11,090 nt of DNA from CAYYYW01 sp964476245 (GCA_964476245.1 CAYYYW010000030.1:1-11090); one strand, 5' to 3'; shown: positions 5,118 through 11,090, counted from the stretch's first letter. Notes: generated by a model from the letters alone, not told the origin. A program made the numbers and translations.

Positions 5118-5212
5118 AATGATAAAGAAAATTTATCAGACAATTAATTTTTAAATTAGTGTCGTCAGATTGGCGATTCCAAAAAGCCCCAATCTGGGGC
5201 TTTTTTTTTGCT
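5118..5212 (+). promoter_or_regulatory. Structured rplC leader with antiterminator/terminator switch (attenuator)
   Basis: Four elements follow the predicted start in order. Hairpin A is GATAAA-GAAAA-TTTATC (5121-5137). Hairpin B (5139-5163) is an 11-bp stem with one bulge and a TT loop. Next is CAGATTGG (5166-5173), perfectly complementary to CCAATCTG (5189-5196). Last is an intrinsic terminator whose GCCCC/GGGGC core (5186-5190 with 5196-5200) uses the same bases. A smaller stem, TTGG (5170-5173) with CCAA (5179-5182), would free the terminator. The antiterminator and terminator cannot coexist, which is the hallmark of transcription attenuation. The effector is unknown. Autogenous control by a ribosomal protein, as L4 does in the E. 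coli S10 leader, is the obvious candidate, but this leader does not resemble that one at sequence level. Confidence 0.65.
5181..5209 (+). terminator. Intrinsic terminator in the rplC leader
   Basis: Ten-base-pair stem (five A-T pairs below a GCCCC/GGGGC core), loop AATCT, then a run of nine T (5201-5209). The T run ends four bases before the rplC ATG, so a transcript stopped here would contain no coding sequence. The next gene on the same strand starts immediately, so this is a regulatory terminator and not an operon end. Confidence 0.75.
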
Positions 5213-5875
5213 ATGTCAGGTTTTATTTTAGGAAAGAAAGGAGAACAAGAACAAACTTTTGATGATAAGGGTGAAAGGATCCCGGCGACTCATATAAAAA
5301 CCTCACCTTGTTATCTTATTGATATTAAGCAGGAAGAAAAGCACGGATATTTTGCCGTCCTTTTAGGTTTTGGCTTAAGAAAAAATATCCAAAAACCAGT
5401 TTTAGGCCAACTAAAAAAAGCGGGGATTAAAACCCCGCTTCGTTTTTTAAAAGAAATTAGATTGGAAAAAAAAGAAACAATAATTGAAAAAGATGGAAAA
5501 AAGGGAATCAAGATTAATGAAAAAGAAATCTTTGTTGGTAGCGAAATAACTCCGTCGCTGTTTTTTAAAAAAGGAGATTTTGTTAATGTTACAGGAAAAT
5601 CAAAAGGCAAGGGTTTTCAGGGAGTGGTAAGGAGACATCATTTTAAAGGAGGACCAAGAACCCATGGCCAATCAGATCGAGAACGGGCGCCTGGATCTAT
5701 TGGGCAGACAACTACCCCGGGAAGAGTGTACAAAGGTAAAAGAATGGCCGGCCGGATGGGTGGAGACAGGGTAATCATTAAAAATCTTAAAGTGGTCGAG
5801 GCGAAAGAAGATGAATTAGTAGTTAAGGGTTTGGTTCCGGGAACAAGGGGAGGACTCCTGGAAATTAAAAATTAA
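5213..5875 (+). CDS. rplC: 50S ribosomal protein L3
   Basis: L3 binds 23S rRNA early in assembly and reaches the peptidyl transferase centre. The protein is 220 residues from ATG 5213. An in-frame GTG at 5159 is rejected because it would translate through the leader terminator. The start MSGFILGKKG aligns with the family's MxGILGKKLGMTQ opening, although the GMTQ part is replaced by GEQEQ. The central loop SKGKGFQGVVRRHHFKGG and the PRTHGQSDRERAPGSIGQ segment are typical, and the protein ends with GTRGGLLEIKN. No Shine-Dalgarno is visible: the sequence before the ATG is the terminator T run. It is the first gene of the operon. Codons 69-79 contain a second terminator-like hairpin. Confidence 0.97.
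   Translation: MSGFILGKKGEQEQTFDDKGERIPATHIKTSPCYLIDIKQEEKHGYFAVLLGFGLRKNIQKPVLGQLKKAGIKTPLRFLKEIRLEKKETIIEKDGKKGIKINEKEIFVGSEITPSLFFKKGDFVNVTGKSKGKGFQGVVRRHHFKGGPRTHGQSDRERAPGSIGQTTTPGRVYKGKRMAGRMGGDRVIIKNLKVVEAKEDELVVKGLVPGTRGGLLEIKN
5418..5448 (+). terminator. Terminator-like hairpin inside the rplC coding sequence
   Basis: AAGCGGGG (5418-5425) pairs perfectly with CCCCGCTT (5433-5440) around the loop ATTAAAA, followed by CG and six T (5443-5448). It encodes residues 69-79 of L3, a segment conserved in the family, so the protein constrains it. It could still act as a conditional terminator when ribosomes fail to follow the polymerase. Confidence 0.4.
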
Positions 5876-5884
5876 AAATTGAAA

Positions 5885-6691
5885 ATGAAAAAAGTAAGTA
5901 AACCAGAAAAAAAAGTAGAGAATAAGGAAGAGAAACCAGTTGAGAAAAAAGGACAGGTAAACCCCGCTGAAATTACTCTGAAACGTAAGGCCACCGCAGA
6001 GCAGCGAGGTAGCAGGGTAAAGAAAAAAATCGTTAAAAAAGGGTTAATAGCTCCGGTTTATGACATAGAAGGAAAAGAGATAGGAAACATTGATTTGCCA
6101 AAAGAAATTTTTTCGGTGAAGGCCTCCAAAAGTCTTTTGGCCCAATACGTCAGAGTTTATTTAGCTAATCAAAGGCAAGGAACTCAATCAACTAAAACAA
6201 GAGGTGAAGTCATAGGCTCAACCAGAAAAATATACAAACAAAAAGGGACAGGTAGAGCAAGACACGGCGCTATTAAAGCCCCGATTTTTGTCGGAGGCGG
6301 TATTGCTCACGGTCCTAAGCCACGAGACTTTTCTTTGAAAATGAACAAAAAACAAAGACGAAAGGTGTTTTTTTCGGTCCTATCACAAAGATTAAGCGAA
6401 GGCAAAATTTGTTTTGTAGAGGGTCTTTTAAAAACAAAACCCAAAACAAAAGAATTTATTAAAATATTGAAAAATCTAAAATTAGATAAAGAAAAATCAG
6501 TTTTTTTAGTGTGTCCAAAAGAAGAATCGGAAAATCTTTCTTTCGCGGTGCGTAATATAAAAAACGTGGGACTTGATGAGGTCGGCTCAATAAATGCCTA
6601 TCAAATACTTAAATCGCGCAAAATAATTTTTGCCAAAGAAGCATTACCAGTTCTGATCCGCCGAAGCGGAGTTTCATTGAATGAAAATTAA
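5885..6691 (+). CDS. rplD: 50S ribosomal protein L4 with a lysine-rich N-terminal extension
   Basis: L4 is an early-assembly 23S rRNA binder whose loop lines the exit tunnel; in E. coli it also represses its own operon. The protein has 268 residues from ATG 5885. A TTG at 5879 is in frame but less likely. The usual L4 begins near VYDIEGKEIG, here about residue 57. The preceding ~55 residues are a basic, low-complexity tail rich in Lys and Glu, unusual for the family. The tunnel loop RKIYKQKGTGRARHGAIKAP and VGGGIAHGPKPRDFS are well conserved. The gene starts nine bases after the rplC stop, in an A-rich stretch without a Shine-Dalgarno, and overlaps rplW by 11 bases. Its position behind a leader attenuator makes it a natural candidate feedback regulator, by analogy only. 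Confidence 0.96.
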   Translation: MKKVSKPEKKVENKEEKPVEKKGQVNPAEITLKRKATAEQRGSRVKKKIVKKGLIAPVYDIEGKEIGNIDLPKEIFSVKASKSLLAQYVRVYLANQRQGTQSTKTRGEVIGSTRKIYKQKGTGRARHGAIKAPIFVGGGIAHGPKPRDFSLKMNKKQRRKVFFSVLSQRLSEGKICFVEGLLKTKPKTKEFIKILKNLKLDKEKSVFLVCPKEESENLSFAVRNIKNVGLDEVGSINAYQILKSRKIIFAKEALPVLIRRSGVSLNEN

Positions 6692-6968
6692 TCAAATATT
6701 AATTAGGCCCAAGATTACCGAGAAGGCTTTAAAAGAGGCAAAAGACTCTAACTATCTTTTCGAAGTAAACAAATACGCAACTAAACATCAAATAAGAAAA
6801 GCGGTAGAAAAACTTTTTTCCGTTGAGGTTTCAGAAGTGAACACGGCGGTAAGAAAAGGAAAAATAAGAAGGTTGGGTAGACGAATGAAAGAAAAAAGAA
6901 AATCTGATGAGAAATTGGCTTACGTTAAAGTTAAAAAAGGCAAAATAGATCTTTTCCCACAAACGTAA
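6681..6968 (+). CDS. rplW: 50S ribosomal protein L23
   Basis: L23 sits at the exit-tunnel mouth and is the docking site for trigger factor and SRP. The protein has 95 residues, normal for the family. ILIRPKITEKAL near the N terminus, YLFEVNKYATKHQIRKAVEKLFSVEV and the following V.TAVRKGKIRRLGR tunnel-loop region are characteristic. The start lies inside rplD (11-base overlap). It is preceded by GGAG at 6668-6671, nine bases before the ATG, one of the few good Shine-Dalgarno sites in this operon. Coupled translation with L4 is likely. Confidence 0.97.
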   Translation: MKINQILIRPKITEKALKEAKDSNYLFEVNKYATKHQIRKAVEKLFSVEVSEVNTAVRKGKIRRLGRRMKEKRKSDEKLAYVKVKKGKIDLFPQT

Positions 6969-6972
6969 TACT

Positions 6973-7746
6973 ATGAAAACAAAAATTACCAAAAGAAAAC
7001 AAAGACCGGAAAAACGGTTACGTAAAATTTTAAAAAAACACTCAGGCAGAGATGCATCAGGACAAATTTCCATGCGTCATCAAGGCGGAAGACAAAAAAG
7101 ATATTATCGTCTGATTGATTTTAAAAGAGACAAGAAAGACATAGAAGCAAAAGTATTAAGGATAGAATATGATCCAAACAGAACGGTTGATATTGCTTTG
7201 ATTCAATATACCGACGGCGAGAAAAGATATATTTTACAGCCGGAAGGATTAAAAGTTGGTGACACCGTAAGCGCCGGCGAGAAGGTAGAAATTAAAATAG
7301 GTAACGCTATGAAGTTGAGGAGTGTTCCTTTAGGCACCTCAATTCATAATATTGAATTTTATCCTAATCAAGGTGGTAAATTGATAAGAAGCGCGGGAGG
7401 ATATGCCGTTATTGCGGCTAAGGATGAACGATATGCGCAAATTAAATTTCCTTCGAAAGAAATCAGAAAAATTTCATTAGATTGTTATGCAACTATTGGT
7501 CAATTAGGCAACATTAAGCATAAGCTGGAGAAGATAGGCAAAGCAGGTAGAAAACGTTTAATGGGTATAAGACCAACGGTACGTGGTGTAGCGCAAAATC
7601 CCAGGTCCCATCCTCATGGTGGAGGCGAGGGAAAGTCAGGAGAAGGTATGCCTCCGAAAACCCCATGGGGAAAATCAGCCAGAGGAACAAGAACTAGAGA
7701 AAAAAGAAAATGGAGTAATAAATTAATTATTAAAAGAAGGAAATAA
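6973..7746 (+). CDS. rplB: 50S ribosomal protein L2
   Basis: L2 is needed for subunit association and peptidyl transferase activity. The protein has 257 residues, slightly short. The usual opening segment (KxYKPTSPGRR and the following ~15 residues) is missing; the protein begins MKTKITKRKQRPEKRL and enters the family pattern at SGRDASGQISMRHQGG. The OB-fold and SH3-like core follow, with RSVPLGTSIHNIE and QLGNIKHKLEKIGKAGRKR. The functionally critical HPHGGGEG is intact, with NPRS in place of the common NPVD before it. It starts four bases after rplW without a Shine-Dalgarno. It is followed after two bases by rplV, whereas most bacteria have rpsS in between. Confidence 0.97.
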   Translation: MKTKITKRKQRPEKRLRKILKKHSGRDASGQISMRHQGGRQKRYYRLIDFKRDKKDIEAKVLRIEYDPNRTVDIALIQYTDGEKRYILQPEGLKVGDTVSAGEKVEIKIGNAMKLRSVPLGTSIHNIEFYPNQGGKLIRSAGGYAVIAAKDERYAQIKFPSKEIRKISLDCYATIGQLGNIKHKLEKIGKAGRKRLMGIRPTVRGVAQNPRSHPHGGGEGKSGEGMPPKTPWGKSARGTRTREKRKWSNKLIIKRRK

Positions 7747-7748
7747 AA

Positions 7749-8135
7749 ATGGAAATTAAGACAAATATAAAACGTATAGGAGTTTCATCTAAAAAAATTC
7801 GCTTTATTATTGATGACGTAAAAAAAATGAAACCGGTAGATGCCTTAGACGCTCTTTTGTATAGTCCAAAAAGAGGTGCTAAAGTTTTATTAAAGGCAAT
7901 TAAATCGGCGGTTAGCAACGCAAAAAACAATCACAAAATTGATGAAAATTTGTTAAGATTTAAGCTTTTGTCGGTAGGAACCGGTCGTTCTTTGAAGCGA
8001 TTTCGACCGGGTGGTCGGGGAACAATGAAGCCTTACAAAAGAAGAACATCTCATATTAATATTACTTTAACCGTGATAGAGAATGAGAAATTAAAAATTA
8101 AAAAAAAGCCGCAAGTTTATGGGCCAAAAAGTTAA
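7749..8135 (+). CDS. rplV: 50S ribosomal protein L22
   Basis: L22 contacts all 23S domains, and its beta-hairpin lines the exit tunnel. The protein has 128 residues. The N-terminal KTNIKRIGVSSKKIRFIIDD and the LLKAIKSAVSNAKNN helix are typical. The hairpin segment ending RFRPGGRGTMKPYKRRTSHI is conserved, including the R.RGR-like tip (PGGRGTMKPYKRR). The ATG lies two bases after the rplB stop, with AAGG at 7737-7740 as a modest Shine-Dalgarno. The 3' end overlaps rpsC by 17 bases. Confidence 0.97.
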   Translation: MEIKTNIKRIGVSSKKIRFIIDDVKKMKPVDALDALLYSPKRGAKVLLKAIKSAVSNAKNNHKIDENLLRFKLLSVGTGRSLKRFRPGGRGTMKPYKRRTSHINITLTVIENEKLKIKKKPQVYGPKS

Positions 8136-8760
8136 CCCAAAGGGTTTAAGATTAGGCGTTGTTTCAGGTTGGGATTCACGATGGATGTTTTCTAATAAAA
8201 AGACGTATCGTGACAGCTTGTTGACAGATATTAAATTGAGAAAACAAATAATGAAAAAATTTGAATTTGCTATTGTTACGCAAGTTGAGATTGAAAGAGC
8301 AATCAATAAAATCGTTTTGATTATTCATTCGGTGAAACCCGGAATGATTATTGGTCGAGGCGGTAAGGGTTTGGAGGAAGTAAAGAAGTTAATTGTAGAT
8401 ACGATAGGAAAAGATAAAGTAGATAAGGAAAAAATAAAGATTGAAATGAAAATAGAACCGGTAAAAAAACCATTTCTTAATGCTTATTATGTGGCTTCCG
8501 ACATTGCTAATAAATTAATAAGAAATTTGCCCCATCGAATTTTAGTTCATCGTTCAATGAATAGAGTAATAGAAGCGGGAGCGAAAGGGATAAAAATTCA
8601 ATTAGGAGGAAGGATACGTGGGGCAACTATTTCTAGACGGGAAAAATATTTTCAAGGCACTGTTTCGTTATCTACCATTAAAGAAGATATTGATTTTGCC
8701 AGGTATCCAGCGTTGACAAAATCAGGATATATAGGAGTGAAGGTATGGATAGCAAGATAA
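8119..8760 (+). CDS. rpsC: 30S ribosomal protein S3
   Basis: S3 is a 30S head protein at the mRNA entry channel with mRNA-unwinding activity. The protein has 213 residues. It opens with MGQKVNPKGLRLG. The KH type II domain carries the GxxG-type loop in GMIIGRGGKGLEEVKKLI (79-82). The C-terminal domain has QLGGRIRGATISRREKYFQG. It ends soon after GYIGVKVWIAR, without the charged C-terminal tail found in longer S3 proteins, which is common in compact genomes. The start is inside rplV and has no Shine-Dalgarno, suggesting translational coupling. Confidence 0.97.
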   Translation: MGQKVNPKGLRLGVVSGWDSRWMFSNKKTYRDSLLTDIKLRKQIMKKFEFAIVTQVEIERAINKIVLIIHSVKPGMIIGRGGKGLEEVKKLIVDTIGKDKVDKEKIKIEMKIEPVKKPFLNAYYVASDIANKLIRNLPHRILVHRSMNRVIEAGAKGIKIQLGGRIRGATISRREKYFQGTVSLSTIKEDIDFARYPALTKSGYIGVKVWIAR

Positions 8761-8764
8761 TATT

Positions 8765-9169
8765 ATGTTAGCGCCAAAAAGACAAAAATATCGGAAACAA
8801 TTTAGAGGGACATGGAGAAAAATAGACGTCAGATCTTGTAATTTAAATTTTGGCAGTTTTGGCTTAAAAAGCTTAGAGCCCGGATGGATCAAGGACCGAC
8901 AAATAGAAGCGGCGAGAGTAATTTTAGCCAGAGCCACAAGAAAAACAGGTAAATTTTGGATTCGAATTTTTCCTGATAAACCATATACCCAAAAATCTCA
9001 AGGAGTAACCATGGGTGCCGGTAAAGGCGAGGTAGCTTATTTTGTTGCTTCGGTGACCCCGGGTAAAATGCTTTTTGAAGTCGATGGGTTGGTTGAGGAC
9101 GAAGTAAGGATGGTTTTGAAAAATGTTGCCAGCAAGTTATCTGTTAAAACAAAAATAATAACCAAATGA
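8765..9169 (+). CDS. rplP: 50S ribosomal protein L16
   Basis: L16 stabilises tRNA in the A and P sites. The protein has 134 residues. MLAPKRQKYRKQFRG, FGSFGLKSLEPGWI, RQIEAARVILARATRKTGKFWIRIFPDKPYT and MGAGKGEVAYFVASVTPGKMLFE are typical. In the loop before MGAGKG, residue 82 is Thr (GVTMGAGKG), whereas E. coli has Arg81 (AVRMGKGKG), the residue hydroxylated by YcfD. It starts four bases after rpsC without a Shine-Dalgarno. Its TGA stop overlaps the rpmC ATG (ATGA), so the two are translationally coupled and TGA is a stop codon here. Confidence 0.97.
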   Translation: MLAPKRQKYRKQFRGTWRKIDVRSCNLNFGSFGLKSLEPGWIKDRQIEAARVILARATRKTGKFWIRIFPDKPYTQKSQGVTMGAGKGEVAYFVASVTPGKMLFEVDGLVEDEVRMVLKNVASKLSVKTKIITK

Positions 9170-9387
9170 AAAAAACAGAGATCGAAGAACTAAGAAATAA
9201 AACAATTGAGGAATTAATGAAAGAAAAAGATGAAATGAGAAAAGAAATTGCTAAGTTACAGCTTGATTTTAAAGTGAATCGACCAAAGGAGACCAATTTG
9301 CTTGTTAAGAAAAGAAAAAAACTAGCGGTAATGTTGACAATGATAGGAGAGAAAAAAAGAACCAAGCAGAATGTTAAAAAAGAGTAA
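9166..9387 (+). CDS. rpmC: 50S ribosomal protein L29
   Basis: Small helical-hairpin protein near the exit tunnel. The protein has 73 residues. ELRNKTIEELMKEKDEMRKEIAKLQ forms the first helix, and NLLVKKRKKLAVMLTMIGEKK is the second, corresponding to the family's R.IARI.T. segment. A basic C-terminal tail follows. The ATG overlaps the rplP stop by four bases. L29 is poorly conserved; position and helix pattern support the call. Confidence 0.93.
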   Translation: MKKTEIEELRNKTIEELMKEKDEMRKEIAKLQLDFKVNRPKETNLLVKKRKKLAVMLTMIGEKKRTKQNVKKE

Positions 9388-9396
9388 TTATAAATT

Positions 9397-9409
9397 TAAT
9401 CTAAGATTA
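9397..9409 (+). other. Small hairpin in the rpmC-rpsQ gap
   Basis: TAATC-TAA-GATTA is a 5-bp stem with a 3-base loop, eight bases before the rpsQ ATG, in the 30-base spacer that is the longest within the ribosomal operon. No Shine-Dalgarno is present. It is weak and AT-rich, so it may be chance. Confidence 0.25.
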
Positions 9410-9417
9410 TAAAAATT

Positions 9418-9657
9418 ATGCCAGCAAAGATATTTGAGGGTAAAGTTGTTTCAACCAAGATGCAGAAAACAGTGGTGGTTGAGGTAGAAAGGACATTTCG
9501 TCATCCTTTATATAAAAAAATTATTCGCAGGCAGAAGAGATTTAAGGCCCACAATGAAAAGTTCGATTTAAAAGAAGGCGATTTCATAAAAATTAGGGAG
9601 ACAAGACCAATCTCCAAAGACAAACATTTTCTTGTAATTGAGAAAATAGGGAAATAA
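9418..9657 (+). CDS. rpsQ: 30S ribosomal protein S17
   Basis: Primary 16S rRNA-binding protein with an OB fold. The protein has 79 residues. GKVVSTKMQKTVVVEVERTFRHPLYKKIIRRQKRFKAH and DLKEGDFIKIRETRPISKDKHF are nearly diagnostic for S17. The start is ATG 9418, in an A+T-only stretch with no Shine-Dalgarno. Confidence 0.97.
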   Translation: MPAKIFEGKVVSTKMQKTVVVEVERTFRHPLYKKIIRRQKRFKAHNEKFDLKEGDFIKIRETRPISKDKHFLVIEKIGK

Positions 9658-9658
9658 T

Positions 9659-10033
9659 ATGTTGCAACTAAGAACAGTATTGACCGTGGCTGATAACACC
9701 GGCGCAAAAGAAGCTTATTTGATCGGCATACCCGGCCGTGGTAATAAAAAATATGCTCAAATTGGAAACGTTATTACTGTCGTAGTAAAAAAAGCCGATC
9801 CCTACGCCCAAGTAAAAAAAAGCGATATATTATTTGCTTTAGTGATTAGAACTCGAAAGGCAAAACGGAGAGTGGATGGTAGTTATATCCGTTTTGATGA
9901 CAATGCCTGTGTAATTTTACAAGGAAGGGATATAAAAGATCCAAAGGGGACAAGAATCTTTGGGCCGGTAGCTCGCGAGATTAAAGACTTGGGTTTTAGC
10001 AAAATTGTCAGTTTAGCTACAGAGATATATTAA
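9659..10033 (+). CDS. rplN: 50S ribosomal protein L14
   Basis: Conserved 23S rRNA binder that forms inter-subunit bridges and hosts silencing factor RsfS. The protein has 124 residues against the usual ~122. MLQLRTVLTVADNTGAKEA, VITVVVKKADPYAQVKKSDILFALVIRTRK, SYIRFDDNACVIL and GTRIFGPVAREIKDLGFSKIVSLATEI cover the whole family. It lies one base after rpsQ. AGGGA (9648-9652), six bases before the ATG, is a good Shine-Dalgarno. Confidence 0.98.
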   Translation: MLQLRTVLTVADNTGAKEAYLIGIPGRGNKKYAQIGNVITVVVKKADPYAQVKKSDILFALVIRTRKAKRRVDGSYIRFDDNACVILQGRDIKDPKGTRIFGPVAREIKDLGFSKIVSLATEIY

Positions 10034-10036
10034 ACT

Positions 10037-10342
10037 ATGAAAATTATTAAAGGAGATAAAGTAAAAATTACCTTGGGCAAAGATAAAGGAAAACTGGGGA
10101 AAATAGAAAAAGTTTATAGAAAACAAAACAAAGCTTTGATTTTAGGCATTAATATTTATAAGAAACATATTAAAAAAAGCGAAAAAATGCCCCAAGGAGG
10201 AGTAGTTGAGATACCAAGACCGATTGATGTTTCAAAGATTGTTCTGGTTTGTCCTAAGTGCGGAAAAACAACGAGGATTTCTTATAGCTTAGAAAAAAAT
10301 CAAAAACACAGAGTGTGTAAAAAATGCAAAAGTATATTGTAA
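10037..10342 (+). CDS. rplX: 50S ribosomal protein L24 with C-terminal zinc ribbon
   Basis: Assembly-initiating 50S protein. The protein has 101 residues. A KOW motif lies at about 4-31 (KGDKVKITLGKDKGKLGKIEKV), followed by INIYKKHIKKSEKMPQGGVVEIPRPIDVSKIVLV. The end carries two CxxC pairs (C72/C75 in VCPKCGK and C94/C97 in VCKKCKS), a probable structural zinc site. Many bacterial L24 proteins keep a partly degenerate version of this tail; here all four cysteines are present. It starts three bases after rplN. Confidence 0.97.
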   Translation: MKIIKGDKVKITLGKDKGKLGKIEKVYRKQNKALILGINIYKKHIKKSEKMPQGGVVEIPRPIDVSKIVLVCPKCGKTTRISYSLEKNQKHRVCKKCKSIL

Positions 10343-10358
10343 TTTTATTTTTTTGTCT

Positions 10359-10907
10359 ATGTTATTTAAAGATTATTACAACAATGAGGTAAGGGTAAAG
10401 TTGATGAAAGAATTGGGTTTAAAAAATATTTTTGCCGCGCCAAAAATTGTTAAAATTGTCGTTAATGTTGGCGTGGGTGAGGCGGTAACCAACAAGAATG
10501 TTTTAGGGAAAGTAAGCGAACAATTAACTTTAATCACCGGTCAAAAACCGGTTGTTGCTTTGGCCAGGAAGTCGATAGCGGCGTTTAAAATTAGAAAAGG
10601 TATGCCAATCGGTGTTAAAGTGACGCTCCGTGGCAAAAGAATGTACAACTTTTTAGAAAAATTGATTAAAATAGTTCTTCCCAGAATCAGGGATTTTCGC
10701 GGAATTTCTCTGAAGAGTCTTGACGGACACGGGAATTTAAACATTGGCATTTCTGAGCAGATTCTTTTTCCTGAGATTGAATATGATAAAATAGACAGAG
10801 TGAGAGGCTTAGAAGTAACAATAGTAACCAGCAGTCAAGAAAACAGTGAAGGAAAAAAATTGTTTGAAGCATTAGGGATCCCATTTGAACTTATAAAAAA
10901 ACGCTAA
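10359..10907 (+). CDS. rplE: 50S ribosomal protein L5
   Basis: Binds 5S rRNA and the P-site tRNA elbow in the central protuberance. The protein has 182 residues from ATG 10359. A TTG two codons upstream is in frame but unlikely. KIVKIVVNVGVGEAVTNK, ITGQKPVVALARKSIAAFKIRKGMPIGVKVTLRG, RIRDFRGISLKSLDGHGNLNIGI and EQILFPEIEYDKIDRVRGLEVTIVT are diagnostic. It follows rplX after 16 T-rich bases without a Shine-Dalgarno. Confidence 0.98.
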   Translation: MLFKDYYNNEVRVKLMKELGLKNIFAAPKIVKIVVNVGVGEAVTNKNVLGKVSEQLTLITGQKPVVALARKSIAAFKIRKGMPIGVKVTLRGKRMYNFLEKLIKIVLPRIRDFRGISLKSLDGHGNLNIGISEQILFPEIEYDKIDRVRGLEVTIVTSSQENSEGKKLFEALGIPFELIKKR

Positions 10908-10911
10908 ATTT

Positions 10912-11090
10912 ATGGCAAAAAAATCAGATGAGGTTAAATTTTTAAAACCACAAAAGTATAAAACAAGGAATAAAAATCGCTGTTCTCTTTGCGGAAGAGC
11001 AAGAGCTTATATACGTCGTTTTGGCCTTTGCCGTATTTGTTTTCGAGAAAAGGCGTTGCAAGGAGAAATACCTGGCGTGATGAAAATATC
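10912..11090 (+). CDS. rpsN: 30S ribosomal protein S14, zinc-binding (type Z), cut by the window edge
   Basis: 30S head protein. 59 codons are visible. The four zinc ligands C24, C27, C40 and C43 lie in NRCSLCGRARAYIRRFGLCRICFRE, and the sequence runs out at GEIPGVMKI plus two bases of the next codon. The family usually ends in SW after about 61 residues, so only one or two codons and the stop are missing. The short type with CxxC pairs distinguishes it from the long zinc-free S14. It follows rplE by four bases, the usual spc order. Confidence 0.96.
   Translation, partial: MAKKSDEVKFLKPQKYKTRNKNRCSLCGRARAYIRRFGLCRICFREKALQGEIPGVMKI

Noticed and set aside
5159..5212. GTG start for rplC 18 codons upstream
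   Set aside because: It lies inside the leader, and its codons are the antiterminator and terminator arms; the family start aligns with ATG 5213.
7740..7755. S19 hidden in another frame or fused to L2 or L22
   Set aside because: L2 and L22 align with their families to their ends, and the two-base gap leaves no room for S19.
9160..9172. UGA recoded as glycine (code 25)
   Set aside because: TGA ends rplP exactly at its expected C terminus and overlaps the rpmC ATG, and the cupin also ends with TGA.

Overview
The window looks like a small-genome, AT-rich bacterium of the Candidate Phyla Radiation (Patescibacteria), possibly Microgenomates-like. The signs are a short housekeeping sigma factor, very compact ribosomal proteins, a zinc-type S14, an L24 carrying a C-terminal zinc ribbon, and few Shine-Dalgarno sequences. 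This placement is an inference from gene content. TGA is used as stop (end of rplP, end of the cupin gene), so the UGA=Gly code of Gracilibacteria/Absconditabacteria is not in use.

Left half, minus strand (1-4995). In transcription order this holds a small HExxH protein, a ~395-base non-coding gap, a cupin, a cysteine-rich small protein, dnaG (primase), rpoD (primary sigma factor), and the first 12 codons of a probable UvrD-type helicase. dnaG-rpoD is the core of the classical macromolecular-synthesis operon, here without rpsU next to it. The gap at 4172-4566 contains a cupin promoter with a dyad filling its spacer, a candidate structured RNA ending in a T run, a 24-bp perfect palindrome and an AT-rich hairpin. 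A GC-rich composite of inverted repeats (3752-3845) overlaps the 3' end of the cupin gene.

Right half, plus strand (5082-11090). This is the S10/spc-type ribosomal protein cluster: rplC-rplD-rplW-rplB-rplV-rpsC-rplP-rpmC-rpsQ-rplN-rplX-rplE-rpsN, with rpsN cut by the window edge. rpsS (S19) is missing between rplB and rplV, and rpsJ (S10) is missing in front of rplC. The operon starts from a near-consensus promoter (TTGACG, 17 bp, TATAAT) that matches the intact region 2.4 and 4.2 of the sigma factor in the same window.

The most interesting signal is the ~95-nt rplC leader. It can fold into two upstream hairpins followed by mutually exclusive antiterminator and intrinsic-terminator stems, ending 7-10 bases before the rplC start codon. 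It looks like a transcription attenuator controlling the whole ribosomal protein operon. A second terminator-like hairpin lies inside rplC. A second theme is small hairpins placed just upstream of start codons. Near-identical copies with a compensatory base-pair change precede both dnaG and rpoD, and an analogous pair precedes the HExxH gene.
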